From CAVZZV01 sp963779845 (GTDB taxonomy: Bacteria; Bacteroidota; Bacteroidia; Bacteroidales; GCA-2748055), in NCBI GenBank assembly GCA_963779845.1, contig CAVZZV010000006.1, positions 62,001 through 126,000 of the forward strand: DNA of 64,000 bases, read 5' to 3'. Under the pieces are notes generated by a model that was given only the letters and a program-made list of their open reading frames with translations, did no database searches and was not told the DNA's origin. The position numbers and the translations under genes were made by a program. This document shows, piece after piece, positions 1 to 9,245 of the stretch. Numbering within the stretch: position 1 is the stretch's first letter; each line of letters begins with the position of its first letter.

Positions 1-1
1 T

Positions 2-823
2 TATTCCGATATTTCGGGATTGGAAGAATCGGCCGCCATCTCCCTGAATGGTTACAAGGTAGGAATGGTCAATGACATCAGCTTTAAGGAAAATGAGTTG
101 AGTTCTCTGGTTGTTGCCCTGGCCATAGAGAATGATTTCAATATACCTGAAGGCTCTGTGGCTGAACTATACAGCAGTATTCTGGGGACCACCTCGGTAA
201 GAATTATTCCTTCCGGTTCATCCAAATATTATTCCTATGGGGACACACTTCCTTCAAGGGTTGAGGAAAGTCTTTTCAGCCAGGTCCAAAATGAAATAGA
301 TCCTTTGAAAATCCGGATAGAGAAAATTCTGAATGGCGTAGATTCGTTCTTAATTTCCATGAACAAAGTTCTCGATGAAAAAGGTATTGAAAATATGAAA
401 TCCGGGTTTACCAGCCTGAATCGTATTTCCAAAGATCTTGAAAAGCAGCTTAGCCCCGGAGGGGATTTAGACAAAACTTTCTCTGAATTAAGGAAATTAT
501 CTGAGACACTGGCGCAGAACCGAACAAAACTCGATACCATTTTTTCCAACGTCGAAGCTATGAGTGATTCAATCGCACGTTCGAACCTCCGGCAAACCAT
601 CAACAATCTTAATGAAAGCCTCGCCGAAGCTTCCCTATTTATTCATAATATTAATAACGGTGAAGGTTCACTCGGCCTGCTGTCTACAAATGACAGTCTA
701 TATGTTAACCTTCAGACAACTATCAACAGCCTTAACACACTTCTTCAGGATGTGAATGAACATCCGAAAAAATACGTGCATTTTTCACTTTTTGCAAAAA
801 AAGATAAAATCGAACAAAATTAG
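2..823 (+). CDS. MlaD/MCE-family protein, 5' end outside window
   Basis: The open frame runs in from the left edge, so the gene starts upstream; about 273 residues are visible. The first residues (YSDISGLEES, then GYKVGMVNDI) match the core of the MCE/MlaD domain, which forms hexameric rings in phospholipid transport between inner and outer membrane. Most of the rest is helical and low in hydrophobic stretches, as in the long C-terminal helical part of other MCE proteins. A TTG at 20 is in frame but is not a credible start because the domain continues upstream. The usual MlaE/MlaF partners are not in this window. The family call rests on a short motif, so it is good but not certain. Confidence 0.75.
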   Translation, partial: YSDISGLEESAAISLNGYKVGMVNDISFKENELSSLVVALAIENDFNIPEGSVAELYSSILGTTSVRIIPSGSSKYYSYGDTLPSRVEESLFSQVQNEIDPLKIRIEKILNGVDSFLISMNKVLDEKGIENMKSGFTSLNRISKDLEKQLSPGGDLDKTFSELRKLSETLAQNRTKLDTIFSNVEAMSDSIARSNLRQTINNLNESLAEASLFIHNINNGEGSLGLLSTNDSLYVNLQTTINSLNTLLQDVNEHPKKYVHFSLFAKKDKIEQN

Positions 824-833
824 TTTTGGTCCA

Positions 834-849
834 CGAATTTTTAAATTCG
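834..849. terminator. Inverted repeat after the MCE gene, possible terminator
   Basis: A 7-bp perfect stem CGAATTT / AAATTCG with a two-base spacer lies 11 bases after the stop codon and is followed by GGTTTG. It is A/T-rich with a tiny loop, so termination is only a guess. Confidence 0.3.
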
Positions 850-1193
850 GGTTTGCTCCTCTATTCTTTGTTTTATTTTTTTGACAAATAAGGATATTTG
901 TTGACGAAAGATTTTTCTATCTAAACATATACCTAATACAAACGTTTAACTGCTTTTTATAACAGGCTTATTAACAATTTTTTATGGAAATAGATTATTA
1001 AGTGATTGATATTTAATAATATACATTTTTTTCGTTTTTTTTCATTTTTTAAAACATTGATACTATTACTGATAGAAAAACTTAACCAATGTCAAGTCGT
1101 TTTGAATTTTTTTTTTAAATATTTTTTCACAACCTTAGCTTCAGTTATCCCAAAACTATTTTAAAGAGTTAATAGTCTAAAAATCAGAGTAGA
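850..1193 (+). promoter_or_regulatory. AT-rich region upstream of dnaA
   Basis: About 340 bases without a gene, very rich in A and T with long T runs. One sequence, TTATTAACA at 968-976, is two bases away from the DnaA box TTATCCACA. No cluster of perfect DnaA boxes and no exact TAnnTTTG promoter element is visible. The region must hold the dnaA promoter. An origin role is possible but not shown. Confidence 0.35.
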
Positions 1194-2615
1194 ATGCATA
1201 ATCAAGTTTGGAACAGTTGCTTAAAGGTCATAAAAGACAATGTACCTTCTATTAGTTTTCGAACCTGGTTTGAACCCATAATACCCTTAAAACTTGAAGC
1301 TAAGATTCTTACGATTCAGGTACCCAGCCCTTTCTTCTACGAATACCTGGAGGAACAATATATCGATATCCTGCGAAAGGTATTGAGAAAAGAACTTGGA
1401 GACGATGCCAAACTGGAATACAGCGTGGTGATGCAAAATAATACCTTCTCCAATAATAAACCCTATACGGTCAAATTCCCTGCAAGCACCAGCAAGGAAC
1501 TTAAAAATAAACCCGTTTCAGTTCCCATCGATCCTGAAGAGATCACTATCAGGAACCCTTTTATTATTCCAGGGATTAAAAAGCTCAATATTGATCCCCG
1601 CTTAAACCCCTCCTACTCCTTTAATAATTTTATCGAAGGGGAATGTAACCGTTTGGCGCGATCAGCAGGGTTTGCAGTTTCAAATAACCCGGGAGGAACC
1701 GCTTTTAATCCGTTATTGATTTACGGAGATTCGGGACTTGGAAAAACGCATCTGGGGCAGGCGATTGGAATTGATATTAAGGAGAAACATCCTGAGAAAA
1801 CGGTTTTGTATGTTAATGCCAATAAATTCCAGACACAATTTGTAGATTCAATCAGAAATAATAACAAAAATGATTTTCTCCATTTTTATCAGATGATCGA
1901 CGTGCTTATTATTGATGATGTTCATGAATTTGCAGGAAAAGAGAAGACCCAGGATACTTTTTTCCATATTTTCAATCATCTTCATCAATCGGGCAAGCAA
2001 CTGGTTCTCACCTCTGATAAGCCACCCGTTGAACTTCAGGGCATGGAACAACGATTATTATCGCGTTTTAAATGGGGCTTGTCGGCAGATCTTCAAATAC
2101 CTGACCTTGAAACCAGGATCGCAATCCTGAACAAGAAGATTTATAATGACGGGATTGAAATGCCCGCTGAAGTTATAGAATATATCGCTACCCATATTTC
2201 AGAAAATATAAGGGAACTTGAAGGAGCCCTGATTTCACTCCTTGCACAATCAACCCTTAACAAAAAAGAAATTACCCTTGAGCTGGCCAGAGAAATGATC
2301 GATAAACTGATCAAAAATACCAAACGCGAAATATCGATTGACTATATCCAGAAAGTGGTCTGCAATTATTTTAACGTGGGGATGGATCATATGCATTCGA
2401 AGACGCGAAAAAGAGAAATAGTACAAGCCAGGCAGGTGGCAATGTATTTTTCAAAAAGCCTCACCAAATTTTCTCTGGCAAGCATTGGTTCCCAAATAGG
2501 AGGAAAAGATCATGCTACCGTTCTCCATGCCTGCAAAGCAGTTAATAACCTGGCGGATACGGATAAAAGGTTTAAATTGCAAATGGAAGAAATTGAAAAA
2601 AAGTTAAAAATTTAA
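1194..2615 (+). CDS. dnaA: Chromosomal replication initiator protein DnaA
   Basis: DnaA binds origin DnaA boxes and, in its ATP form, opens the origin duplex. The 473-residue length is normal for the phylum. Domain I, which recruits the helicase, begins with VWNSCLKVIKDN. The AAA+ domain has Walker A GDSGLGKT (178-185), Walker B VLIIDDVH (237-244) and an arginine-rich sensor region near 286-292. The C-terminal DNA-binding domain carries the family signature around GGKDHATVLHA (446-456). The ATG at 1194 gives the full domain I. A weak hairpin follows the stop. Neighbours are not the classical dnaN-recF set, which is usual in Bacteroidota. Confidence 0.98.
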   Translation: MHNQVWNSCLKVIKDNVPSISFRTWFEPIIPLKLEAKILTIQVPSPFFYEYLEEQYIDILRKVLRKELGDDAKLEYSVVMQNNTFSNNKPYTVKFPASTSKELKNKPVSVPIDPEEITIRNPFIIPGIKKLNIDPRLNPSYSFNNFIEGECNRLARSAGFAVSNNPGGTAFNPLLIYGDSGLGKTHLGQAIGIDIKEKHPEKTVLYVNANKFQTQFVDSIRNNNKNDFLHFYQMIDVLIIDDVHEFAGKEKTQDTFFHIFNHLHQSGKQLVLTSDKPPVELQGMEQRLLSRFKWGLSADLQIPDLETRIAILNKKIYNDGIEMPAEVIEYIATHISENIRELEGALISLLAQSTLNKKEITLELAREMIDKLIKNTKREISIDYIQKVVCNYFNVGMDHMHSKTRKREIVQARQVAMYFSKSLTKFSLASIGSQIGGKDHATVLHACKAVNNLADTDKRFKLQMEEIEKKLKI

Positions 2616-2619
2616 AGAG

Positions 2620-2642
2620 ACAGGTTTTCTGGAACCTGTTTT
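2620..2642 (+). terminator. Hairpin terminator after dnaA
   Basis: ACAGGTT (2620-2626) pairs with AACCTGT (2633-2639) around a six-base loop and runs into TTTT. It starts five bases after the dnaA stop. The stem is short, so strength is uncertain. Confidence 0.5.
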
Positions 2643-2728
2643 CTGATATTAAAAGTACTGGAATAGTTACCGCATCGGTATTGGCAGGAATCATTATTTT
2701 CAGGGAGAATCTTTCCACTGTTAAAACT

Positions 2729-2743
2729 ACAGGATTATCCTGT
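2729..2743. repeat. Perfect 15-base dyad upstream of the IMPACT gene
   Basis: ACAGGAT-T-ATCCTGT is a perfect 7+7 palindrome about 30 bases before the next start codon. It could be an operator or a chance palindrome. No protein can be named. Confidence 0.3.
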
Positions 2744-2774
2744 CCAATTTATTCATTCCTATACTTTCATTTGT

Positions 2775-3386
2775 ATGAACAGGGGAAACAGCCAATTTTT
2801 GACGATAGCGAAACCTGCCAGGGGAATTTATAAGGAAAAAGGAAGCAAATTTCTCTCCTTTGCCATTCCCGTGGAGAATGAAGATGAGGTAAAAACCGGG
2901 CTGGACGATACGCGAAAAAAATTTCATGATGCCCGGCATCATTGTTATGCATGGAAGATTGGGGAGGACCTTTTAAAATGGAGCGATGATGGGGAACCAA
3001 ACAATACCGCGGGAAAACCTATTTTTGCTCAGATCGAATCCAGAGAACTTACCAATGTCCTGGTTATTGTAGTCCGATATTTTGGGGGTACCCTTCTTGG
3101 AGTGGGGGGATTAATAAGGGCCTACAAAACAGCAGCCTCTGATGCCCTGCAAAATGCAAAATTCCAGACAAAATACATCTACCGGCATTATTTAATTTCA
3201 TACGGGTATTCCGATACCAACCTGGTGAAAGATATTTTAAGAAATTTTGACACCCTTATCCTGGACCAGAATTTTTCCAGTTCATGTACTTTGAAATTAA
3301 AAATCAAAAAGGATGAAGCAGATAGGCTCGAGTCTGCTTTCAACGCCTATGAAAAGATAGAAATAGAGTTAATGGGTGAATATTGA
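2775..3386 (+). CDS. IMPACT/YigZ family protein (UPF0029)
   Basis: 203 residues, the usual length for bacterial YigZ. The N-terminal UPF0029 domain shows the signature DDGEPNNTAGKPI (about 73-85) and VVRYFGGTLLGVGGLIRAY (about 98-116). The C-terminal part is the short DUF1949 ferredoxin-like domain. The eukaryotic homologue IMPACT regulates the kinase GCN2. The bacterial role is not settled, though a nucleic-acid or ribosome-related role has been suggested. It stands alone between dnaA and pyrB, on the same strand with 100-base gaps, so co-transcription is not clear. Identity is firm, cellular role is not. Confidence 0.92.
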   Translation: MNRGNSQFLTIAKPARGIYKEKGSKFLSFAIPVENEDEVKTGLDDTRKKFHDARHHCYAWKIGEDLLKWSDDGEPNNTAGKPIFAQIESRELTNVLVIVVRYFGGTLLGVGGLIRAYKTAASDALQNAKFQTKYIYRHYLISYGYSDTNLVKDILRNFDTLILDQNFSSSCTLKLKIKKDEADRLESAFNAYEKIEIELMGEY

Positions 3387-3488
3387 AAGTTATGATCCTT
3401 TTATTAACATATATTTTTTCAATCCCTTAAGTTTTTAATTTTACATCGTGGAATAAAAGATCGGGTTAAACATAAAAATCATCATTAA

Positions 3489-4397
3489 ATGAAAAACAGA
3501 AGTTTGGTTTCTATCAATGATTATTCCAGAGAGGAATATTTAAGAATCCTGGACCTTGCCGCTGAGTTTGAAAGGGAACCCTTACAGGACATCATGAAAT
3601 CCAATGTTGTAGCCACTCTCTTTTTTGAACCTTCTACCCGTACCCGTCTTAGTTTTGAAAGTGCAGTAAACCGGTTGGGAGGAAAAATCCTGGGTTTCTC
3701 CGACTCAAGCACCTCCAGTTCAACCAAAGGGGAAACTTTAAGAGATACTATTCAGACCGTATCTAATTATTGCGATCTCATCGTGATGAGGCATCCTCTC
3801 GAAGGTGCTGCACGCTTCGCAAGCGAGGTTTCGAAGGTGCCAATAGTGAATGCCGGTGACGGGGCCAACCAACATCCTTCACAAACCCTTCTGGATCTTT
3901 ATTCCATTCGCAAAACCCAGGGCAAACTGGAAGGACTGAATATTTTCCTGATTGGCGATTTAAAATATGGCCGGACAGTTCATTCATTGATCATGGCCAT
4001 GTCAAAATTCACACCTACATTCTACTTCATTGCTCCGGATGAATTGAAACTTCCTAATGAATACAAAATCTATCTGGATAACCTTGGATTAAAATATTTC
4101 GAGTATAAAGAATTCACTGATATCGTTCCTCTGGCCGATATCATTTATATGACCAGGGTGCAGAAGGAAAGGTTTTCAGATCCTATTGAATATGAAAAAA
4201 CCAAAAATGCCTATGTCTTAAAGAAAAGCATGATCGAAGATTCCAAGCCAAATATGAAGGTCTTGCATCCCCTTCCACGCGTGAATGAAATTGCCCTTGA
4301 TGTTGACAATAGTGGCAAAGCCTATTATTTTACTCAGGCTATGAATGGTGTATATATACGTCAGGCAATTATTACAACAATACTGGGACTTAAATAG
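3489..4397 (+). CDS. pyrB: Aspartate carbamoyltransferase catalytic subunit
   Basis: It joins carbamoyl phosphate and aspartate to give N-carbamoyl-aspartate, the first committed step of pyrimidine synthesis. The 302 residues carry the carbamoyl-phosphate loop FEPSTRTRLSF (46-56), the HPSQTLLDLY motif near 128 and the HPLPRVNEI loop near 258, all intact. The regulatory subunit follows after 18 bases, so the two form a pyrBI operon and probably a class B dodecamer. A near-consensus -7 element, TAATTTTA at 3436-3443, lies about 45 bases before the start. Confidence 0.97.
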   Translation: MKNRSLVSINDYSREEYLRILDLAAEFEREPLQDIMKSNVVATLFFEPSTRTRLSFESAVNRLGGKILGFSDSSTSSSTKGETLRDTIQTVSNYCDLIVMRHPLEGAARFASEVSKVPIVNAGDGANQHPSQTLLDLYSIRKTQGKLEGLNIFLIGDLKYGRTVHSLIMAMSKFTPTFYFIAPDELKLPNEYKIYLDNLGLKYFEYKEFTDIVPLADIIYMTRVQKERFSDPIEYEKTKNAYVLKKSMIEDSKPNMKVLHPLPRVNEIALDVDNSGKAYYFTQAMNGVYIRQAIITTILGLK

Positions 4398-4415
4398 AAA
4401 AATAGAAATACGAAA

Positions 4416-4874
4416 ATGAAAGACGGAAAAAAATTAGTTGTCAGCGCCATAAAAGATGGTACCGTAATAGACCACATTCCGGCAAAGGATTTGTTTAAAG
4501 TCCTCACCATCCTCAGCCTTGAACATTCAGACCAACAGATTAGCTTTGGAACCAACTTTGAGAGTGACAAGCTGGGAAAAAAGGCTATCATAAAACTCTC
4601 AGATGTCTTTTTCAGGAATGAGGATATAAATAAAATTGCCTTGGTGGCCCCACAGGCAAAGCTTAATATTATTCGCGATTATGACGTTGTAGAAAAAAAG
4701 ACGGTTGAAGTTCCAGATGAAATTACCGGAATTGTGAAATGTGTGAACCCAAAATGCATTACCAACAACGAAGAGATCAAAACGAAGTTTAGGGTCATTG
4801 ATAAAAAATCAGTCGCCCTGAAATGTTATTATTGCGAGAAAATTACGGATCAGGAAAACATGGTGATCGTTTGA
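4416..4874 (+). CDS. pyrI: Aspartate carbamoyltransferase regulatory subunit
   Basis: 152 residues, full length for PyrI. The N-terminal domain binds nucleotide effectors (CTP/ATP in E. coli). The C-terminal domain has four zinc-ligand cysteines at 109, 114, 137 and 140 (CVNPKC and CYYC), needed for contact with PyrB. It is 18 bases downstream of pyrB on the same strand. The gene end faces the convergent DUF4293 gene only 32 bases away. Confidence 0.97.
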   Translation: MKDGKKLVVSAIKDGTVIDHIPAKDLFKVLTILSLEHSDQQISFGTNFESDKLGKKAIIKLSDVFFRNEDINKIALVAPQAKLNIIRDYDVVEKKTVEVPDEITGIVKCVNPKCITNNEEIKTKFRVIDKKSVALKCYYCEKITDQENMVIV

Positions 4875-4906
4875 CTTCAAAATTCTTCTTTTTTAGTCAG
4901 CTATTA

Positions 4907-5371
4907 TCACCTGATCCGGTCGTATGATTTAACAAGGGCGTCATCTTTCTGAATCCCTTTATAAGCGAGATAGTTCAGGACAATCGATATGAAGGGTACC
5001 ACGATGGGCCATAGAAAAACGCTGTCAATACCGTTCATCCTGTTCAAGGTGTATTTTACAAAAAACCAGATCAGACCTACCAGTCCGAACATCAAGATGA
5101 TATTGAATACGCAGAGTCTCATTTGAAGGCCCCTTTTCCGGTACAGAGACAGGGCGATCAGATTAATCATGATAATCGCTGAAATCAAAATCGTTAAGGG
5201 CCAAACAGAGATAGGATCAAAATTGGCACCGCTCACTGCCACTATCTTACTGTGAAGTAATTCCAAAAAAAGTCCTTCATCGATTTGAAGCCGGGCAATC
5301 GGATTGGTAAACAAAAACAAAAACAACATGGCTGCCGCGAAGAGATAGACGGATTGAATTCTTTGTATCAT
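4907..5371 (-). CDS. DUF4293 integral membrane protein
   Basis: 154 residues beginning MIQRIQSVYL, the typical start of the Bacteroidota family DUF4293. Four hydrophobic segments are visible (about 7-24, 53-74, 85-107 and 114-135). No catalytic motif is seen and no function is known for the family. It lies convergent to pyrI and 106 bases downstream of the prohibitin gene on the same strand. Confidence 0.85.
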   Translation of the reverse strand: MIQRIQSVYLFAAAMLFLFLFTNPIARLQIDEGLFLELLHSKIVAVSGANFDPISVWPLTILISAIIMINLIALSLYRKRGLQMRLCVFNIILMFGLVGLIWFFVKYTLNRMNGIDSVFLWPIVVPFISIVLNYLAYKGIQKDDALVKSYDRIR

Positions 5372-5477
5372 ATAAATTCTAACATTTAAAGAGAAAATTC
5401 ATAGCCAGGGACTGATAATCCTGGCAAATGCAGGACCATTCATGAAATCGTCCCGACATCTTACCAGGAATCAGTAT

Positions 5478-6293
5478 CTAGTTATTGTTCAGGATCAACG
5501 GCAAGCCATCCTTCCCGGAACCGATAACCACTAATTTGGAATTCTGAGATTTGGCCAGTTCCAGTGTTGCATCTATTCCCTTTTGCTGAAGTATCCGGTC
5601 TGTAAGGGATGCCGATATAATTCCGTTATACCTGGACAGTCCTTCCGCTTCAATCCTTCGTCTTTCCGCTTCACTTCTTTCCCTGTCGAGTCTGAACTGA
5701 TAAGCCAGTGCTTCCTGCTCCTGCTTTAATTTCATTTCAATGGCATTTTTAAGCTGCTCAGGAAGTTTAATCGAACGAATAAGAAGTGTCTGCATGGTAA
5801 TGTTTTTCTTGTGCAATACGGCCTCTGTTTCGTCATAGATTTCCTGTTCAACCTTGGCCCGCTCGGTGGAATAAATTTCTTCGGCAGCAAATTTGCCCAT
5901 TATCCTTCGGACGGCAGACCTTACCTCTGGATTAACAATACGTATTACATATTCAGGGCCAACCTCCTCGTGAAGGTATCCAATTTGGCTGAATGTTGGA
6001 TTGAACCTGATAAACACATCGACATTCAGGGTTAACCCGTTTTTGTCCAAAACATCAAGGGTTTCTTCCCTGCTCTGTTCCCTGACTTCGTATTTAATTA
6101 AAACGTTCCATGGCGCGAGGATATGAAAACCCGGTTGATAGATATTTTCTTTATCCAGTCCGGAAGTAAATTTCCGGAAAATGACCGCACGTTCACCAGG
6201 CTTTAAGGTATAAAACATCTGGTTGCTGAAAAAAAGTACTACCAGTAAAGCAACAACAGCGATAATAATGGCAGCCTGAGATTTTTTATTCAT
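5478..6293 (-). CDS. Prohibitin family (SPFH/band 7) membrane protein
   Basis: 271 residues: one N-terminal membrane segment (about 7-25), then an SPFH domain beginning FYTLKPGERAVIFRKF, then a charged helical region rich in Glu, Arg and Gln (about 185-225) that should form a coiled coil. Prohibitins assemble into large rings that scaffold membranes and membrane proteases. It lacks the long alanine/glutamate repeats of flotillins, so prohibitin is the better call. It is divergent from the nucleoside phosphorylase gene across 86 bases. Confidence 0.9.
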   Translation of the reverse strand: MNKKSQAAIIIAVVALLVVLFFSNQMFYTLKPGERAVIFRKFTSGLDKENIYQPGFHILAPWNVLIKYEVREQSREETLDVLDKNGLTLNVDVFIRFNPTFSQIGYLHEEVGPEYVIRIVNPEVRSAVRRIMGKFAAEEIYSTERAKVEQEIYDETEAVLHKKNITMQTLLIRSIKLPEQLKNAIEMKLKQEQEALAYQFRLDRERSEAERRRIEAEGLSRYNGIISASLTDRILQQKGIDATLELAKSQNSKLVVIGSGKDGLPLILNNN

Positions 6294-6352
6294 ATATTTA
6301 TTATTTTAAAGGCTTCAGAAAAATGCCTTCTGTTAATCTGTAAAAATAGTCT

Positions 6353-6360
6353 TAATTTTG
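6353..6360 (+). promoter_or_regulatory. Bacteroidota -7 promoter element upstream of nucleoside phosphorylase
   Basis: TAATTTTG fits TAnnTTTG exactly, 20 bases before the start codon. A clear -33 TTTG is not seen at the expected distance. Confidence 0.5.
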
Positions 6361-6379
6361 GAGAAATAAAATAGTAAAA

Positions 6380-7267
6380 ATGGATCCTCAGCTGCAAGCA
6401 TCAGAATTGATTTTAAATCAGGACGGGAGCATATATCATCTTCACCTCAGACCTGGAGATATTGCCGATAAAATTTTCCTTGTCGGGGATCCGGGAAGGG
6501 TGAAGAAACTCTCTTCGCTTTTTGATACAATAGAAGTTAAAGTCGAAAATCGGGAATTCCTCACCCATACCGGCTATCTTAATGGTACCCGGGTAAGTGC
6601 CCTTTCGACCGGGATTGGGACAGATAATATTGATATTGTGGTCAATGAACTGGATGCCTTGTTCAATATCGATTTTAAAACTCGGGAAATAAAACCCCTT
6701 CATAAGTCGCTGGATTTAATTCGGATCGGCACTACTGGAGGATTACAGAAAGAACTTAAGGTAGGTTCTTTTGTTCTCACAAAGGTAGCGGCAGGATTTG
6801 ATGGTTTACTCCACTATTATGGCGATGGAGAAAAGGTGTGCGATCAGGAAATAGAAAAAGCATTCACTCAGTTTACCTCCTGGCAGGGTAAACAGGCTAT
6901 CCCCTATTTTGTACATGCTTCTGACAGATTATTTAATTTGATGAACGATGGGGTAAATTCAGGAATAACCATCTCCGCACCTGGCTTTTATGCACCTCAG
7001 GGACGGATGCTTCGCCTGCCGGTCTCTCTCCCTGATTTGAATGATAAAATAACTGATTTTCGTTATGGAGCCCTCAAAATACTTAACTATGAAATGGAAA
7101 GTTCCGCCTTGCTTGGACTCTCATCACTTCTTGGACATGAGGCGGTTGCGATCTGTGCTGTAATTGCCAATAGAATTACCGGTGAATTTATTCATAACTA
7201 TGACTCAACAATTAAAGCATTACTCGAGTTTTCTTTAGAAAGGATAATTAGCAGGAAAAATGATTGA
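6380..7267 (+). CDS. Nucleoside phosphorylase (uridine phosphorylase-like, PNP/UDP family)
   Basis: 295 residues of the NP-I family, which splits nucleosides with phosphate into base and ribose-1-phosphate. Visible motifs are GDPGR (phosphate binding, about 37-41), STGIGTDNIDIVVNEL and RIGTTGGLQ (phosphate/ribose loop, about 116-124), and the ME pair in NYEMESSALLGL that contacts ribose. The length exceeds E. coli Udp (253) through extra loops. Substrate (uridine, purine nucleoside or other) cannot be read from sequence. Its end overlaps the next gene by eight bases, which suggests translational coupling. Confidence 0.9.
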   Translation: MDPQLQASELILNQDGSIYHLHLRPGDIADKIFLVGDPGRVKKLSSLFDTIEVKVENREFLTHTGYLNGTRVSALSTGIGTDNIDIVVNELDALFNIDFKTREIKPLHKSLDLIRIGTTGGLQKELKVGSFVLTKVAAGFDGLLHYYGDGEKVCDQEIEKAFTQFTSWQGKQAIPYFVHASDRLFNLMNDGVNSGITISAPGFYAPQGRMLRLPVSLPDLNDKITDFRYGALKILNYEMESSALLGLSSLLGHEAVAICAVIANRITGEFIHNYDSTIKALLEFSLERIISRKND

Positions 7268-8129
7268 TGAAAAAGAAATAAGGGGTTTAATTGATTTACT
7301 GGAAGATCCTGATCCCGAAATTTTTGATGCCGTTTATCAGAAACTGATGGATATTGGTCCCAAGGGTATCCCATTTCTGGAAAAAGCCTGGGAAACCTCC
7401 ATAAACGATGGCGTACAGGAAAAGATTGAAGACCTGGTTCAAAATATTCAATATGAAGATGTAAGGATTTCGCTGAAAAACTGGGCGAGCGAAGGGGGCA
7501 AAAATTTGTTGTACGGTGCATACCTGGTCTCCCGCTATCAATACCCTGATCTTAATTTCAGTGACATTGATGATCAGATCGAATCTCTCCGGAAGGAGGT
7601 ATGGCTTGAACTTCATAGTAATTTAACCGCTCTCGAGAAAGTCAGAATAATTAACCACATTCTCTTTGCCAGCAATAAATTCAGCAGAAATGGGGGGAAC
7701 TTCTACTCGCCCCGGAATTCTTTCATCAATCAGGTTTTGGAAACCCGTAAAGGCAATCCAATTTCTCTTGCCATTATTTACTCTTCTGTGGCCCAAAAGC
7801 TGGATATTCCCATTTATGGGGTAAATCTCCCACTAAATTATGTTTTGGCCTATCAGGATCCCTATTATCCCGATGATCCTAATGGTATCCTCTTTTATAT
7901 CAACCCTTACAATCGTGGATTGATACTAAACCGTTCAGACCTCGAAAATTTTCTCGCACAACAAAAGCTAGGTCCAAAACTTGAGTATTATATCCCTTGC
8001 GATAACATTACCACCATAGAAAGGGTATTAAGAAATCTGATCATGTCTTATCAAAAAATGGGATATGAGGATAAAAGGGGGCAGATCATCAAATTATTAA
8101 AGGTAGTGCAGGCTTCCAAACAATCATAG
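7260..8129 (+). CDS. SirB1-type transglutaminase-like protein
   Basis: 289 residues. The central part matches the transglutaminase-like/SirB1 fold (ETRKGNPISLAIIYSSVAQKL, about 159-179, split here as ETRKGNPISL then AIIYSSVAQKL). Residues 1-100 are helical and acidic. In many homologues the segment after this reads LPxHF. Here it is LPLNY, so the usual histidine is replaced by Asn and no nucleophilic cysteine is evident nearby; it is probably not a protease. It overlaps the nucleoside phosphorylase gene by eight bases. Function is unknown. Confidence 0.82.
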   Translation: MIDEKEIRGLIDLLEDPDPEIFDAVYQKLMDIGPKGIPFLEKAWETSINDGVQEKIEDLVQNIQYEDVRISLKNWASEGGKNLLYGAYLVSRYQYPDLNFSDIDDQIESLRKEVWLELHSNLTALEKVRIINHILFASNKFSRNGGNFYSPRNSFINQVLETRKGNPISLAIIYSSVAQKLDIPIYGVNLPLNYVLAYQDPYYPDDPNGILFYINPYNRGLILNRSDLENFLAQQKLGPKLEYYIPCDNITTIERVLRNLIMSYQKMGYEDKRGQIIKLLKVVQASKQS

Positions 8130-8187
8130 AAAGGTTTTACGGTTGCTGAATTACCGTTTGCTGGGTTGGGGGAGGCCGGAATTGATA

Positions 8188-9240
8188 CTAATGACCAAAA
8201 TATTCCCGGTACCACTTCACGAAGTTGTGTATACCTTCCACAATACCCGTGGCGGGTCTGTATGAATAATCTTTCACCAGCTCTTCAATATCAGCCCAGG
8301 TTCCAGGCACATCCCCAGCTTGCATATCTTTTAGGATCAACCTGGCTTTTTTACCGGTCTCGCGTTCAATAGCTTCAATAAAATCGAGCAATTTCACCGG
8401 AGCGCTATTCCCAATATTGTATATCCTGTAAGGAGCCGAAGAGCTTGCGGGATCGGGATTGGAAGCATCCCATCCCGGATTGGGTGAAGGGGGATTATGC
8501 ATAACTTTTTCTATCCCATTAACAATATCGTCGATATAGGTAAAATCGCGTTGCATATTGCCATGGTTGTATACTGTTAGCGGTTCAGATTTTAATATAG
8601 CTTTGGTAAAAATGAACAGGGCCATATCGGGTCTTCCCCAGGGACCATAAACGGTGAAAAATCTAAGTCCGGTCGCCGGAATTCCAAAAAGGTGACTATA
8701 GGAATGGGCAAAAAGTTCATTTGTTTTTTTGCTTGCGGCATAGAGGCTTACAGGGTGGTCAGCTTTCTGATGGACTGAAAATGGAAGATTTTTATTTAAA
8801 CCATAAACACTTGAACTGCTGGCATATACAAGATGTTTGACAGGGTGCTTCCGGCAGGCTTCAAGGAGATTGAGAAAACCTGTGATGTTCGAGTCTATAT
8901 ATGCGAAGGGATGGGTCAGGCTATACCTTACCCCTGCCTGCGCAGCAAGGTTCACTACTATATCAGGCTGGTAATCCTCGAAGACAGATAATAATCCCTC
9001 CTGGTCCCCAAGGTCAAGTTTAAGAAAACGGTGAGAGGATGAATTCGAACTTACTATTGGGGTATTGTAGGAAATCAGGGAGGTTTCAAAGCCGGCATTT
9101 TTAAGCCTGTTATATTTAAGTTCTACATCATAATAATCATTAATGATATCGAGTCCGAGCACTTCATGGTTATTTCTGATTAGTTTTTCAGCCAGGTGGG
9201 ATCCAATAAAACCAGCCGTACCTGTGACAAGAACCTTCAT
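8188..9240 (-). CDS. NAD-dependent epimerase, UDP-glucuronate 4-epimerase-like
   Basis: 350 residues of the extended short-chain dehydrogenase family. The NAD loop is GTAGFIGSH (7-15) and the catalytic pair is Y167 and K171 (SLYAASKK). The segment DIINDYYDVELKYNRL after the first beta-alpha unit is characteristic of UDP-glucuronate 4-epimerases, which make UDP-galacturonate for polysaccharides. Other UDP-sugar epimerases remain possible. It ends convergently to the SirB1-like gene and starts five bases after rny ends, so it is probably read through from rny. No glycosyltransferases are nearby. Confidence 0.9.
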   Translation of the reverse strand: MKVLVTGTAGFIGSHLAEKLIRNNHEVLGLDIINDYYDVELKYNRLKNAGFETSLISYNTPIVSSNSSSHRFLKLDLGDQEGLLSVFEDYQPDIVVNLAAQAGVRYSLTHPFAYIDSNITGFLNLLEACRKHPVKHLVYASSSSVYGLNKNLPFSVHQKADHPVSLYAASKKTNELFAHSYSHLFGIPATGLRFFTVYGPWGRPDMALFIFTKAILKSEPLTVYNHGNMQRDFTYIDDIVNGIEKVMHNPPSPNPGWDASNPDPASSSAPYRIYNIGNSAPVKLLDFIEAIERETGKKARLILKDMQAGDVPGTWADIEELVKDYSYRPATGIVEGIHNFVKWYREYFGH

Positions 9241-9245
9241 GGTGA

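Noticed and set aside
824..1193. Origin of replication next to dnaA
   Set aside because: Only one near-match DnaA box is seen; without more boxes or skew data an oriC call is not supported.
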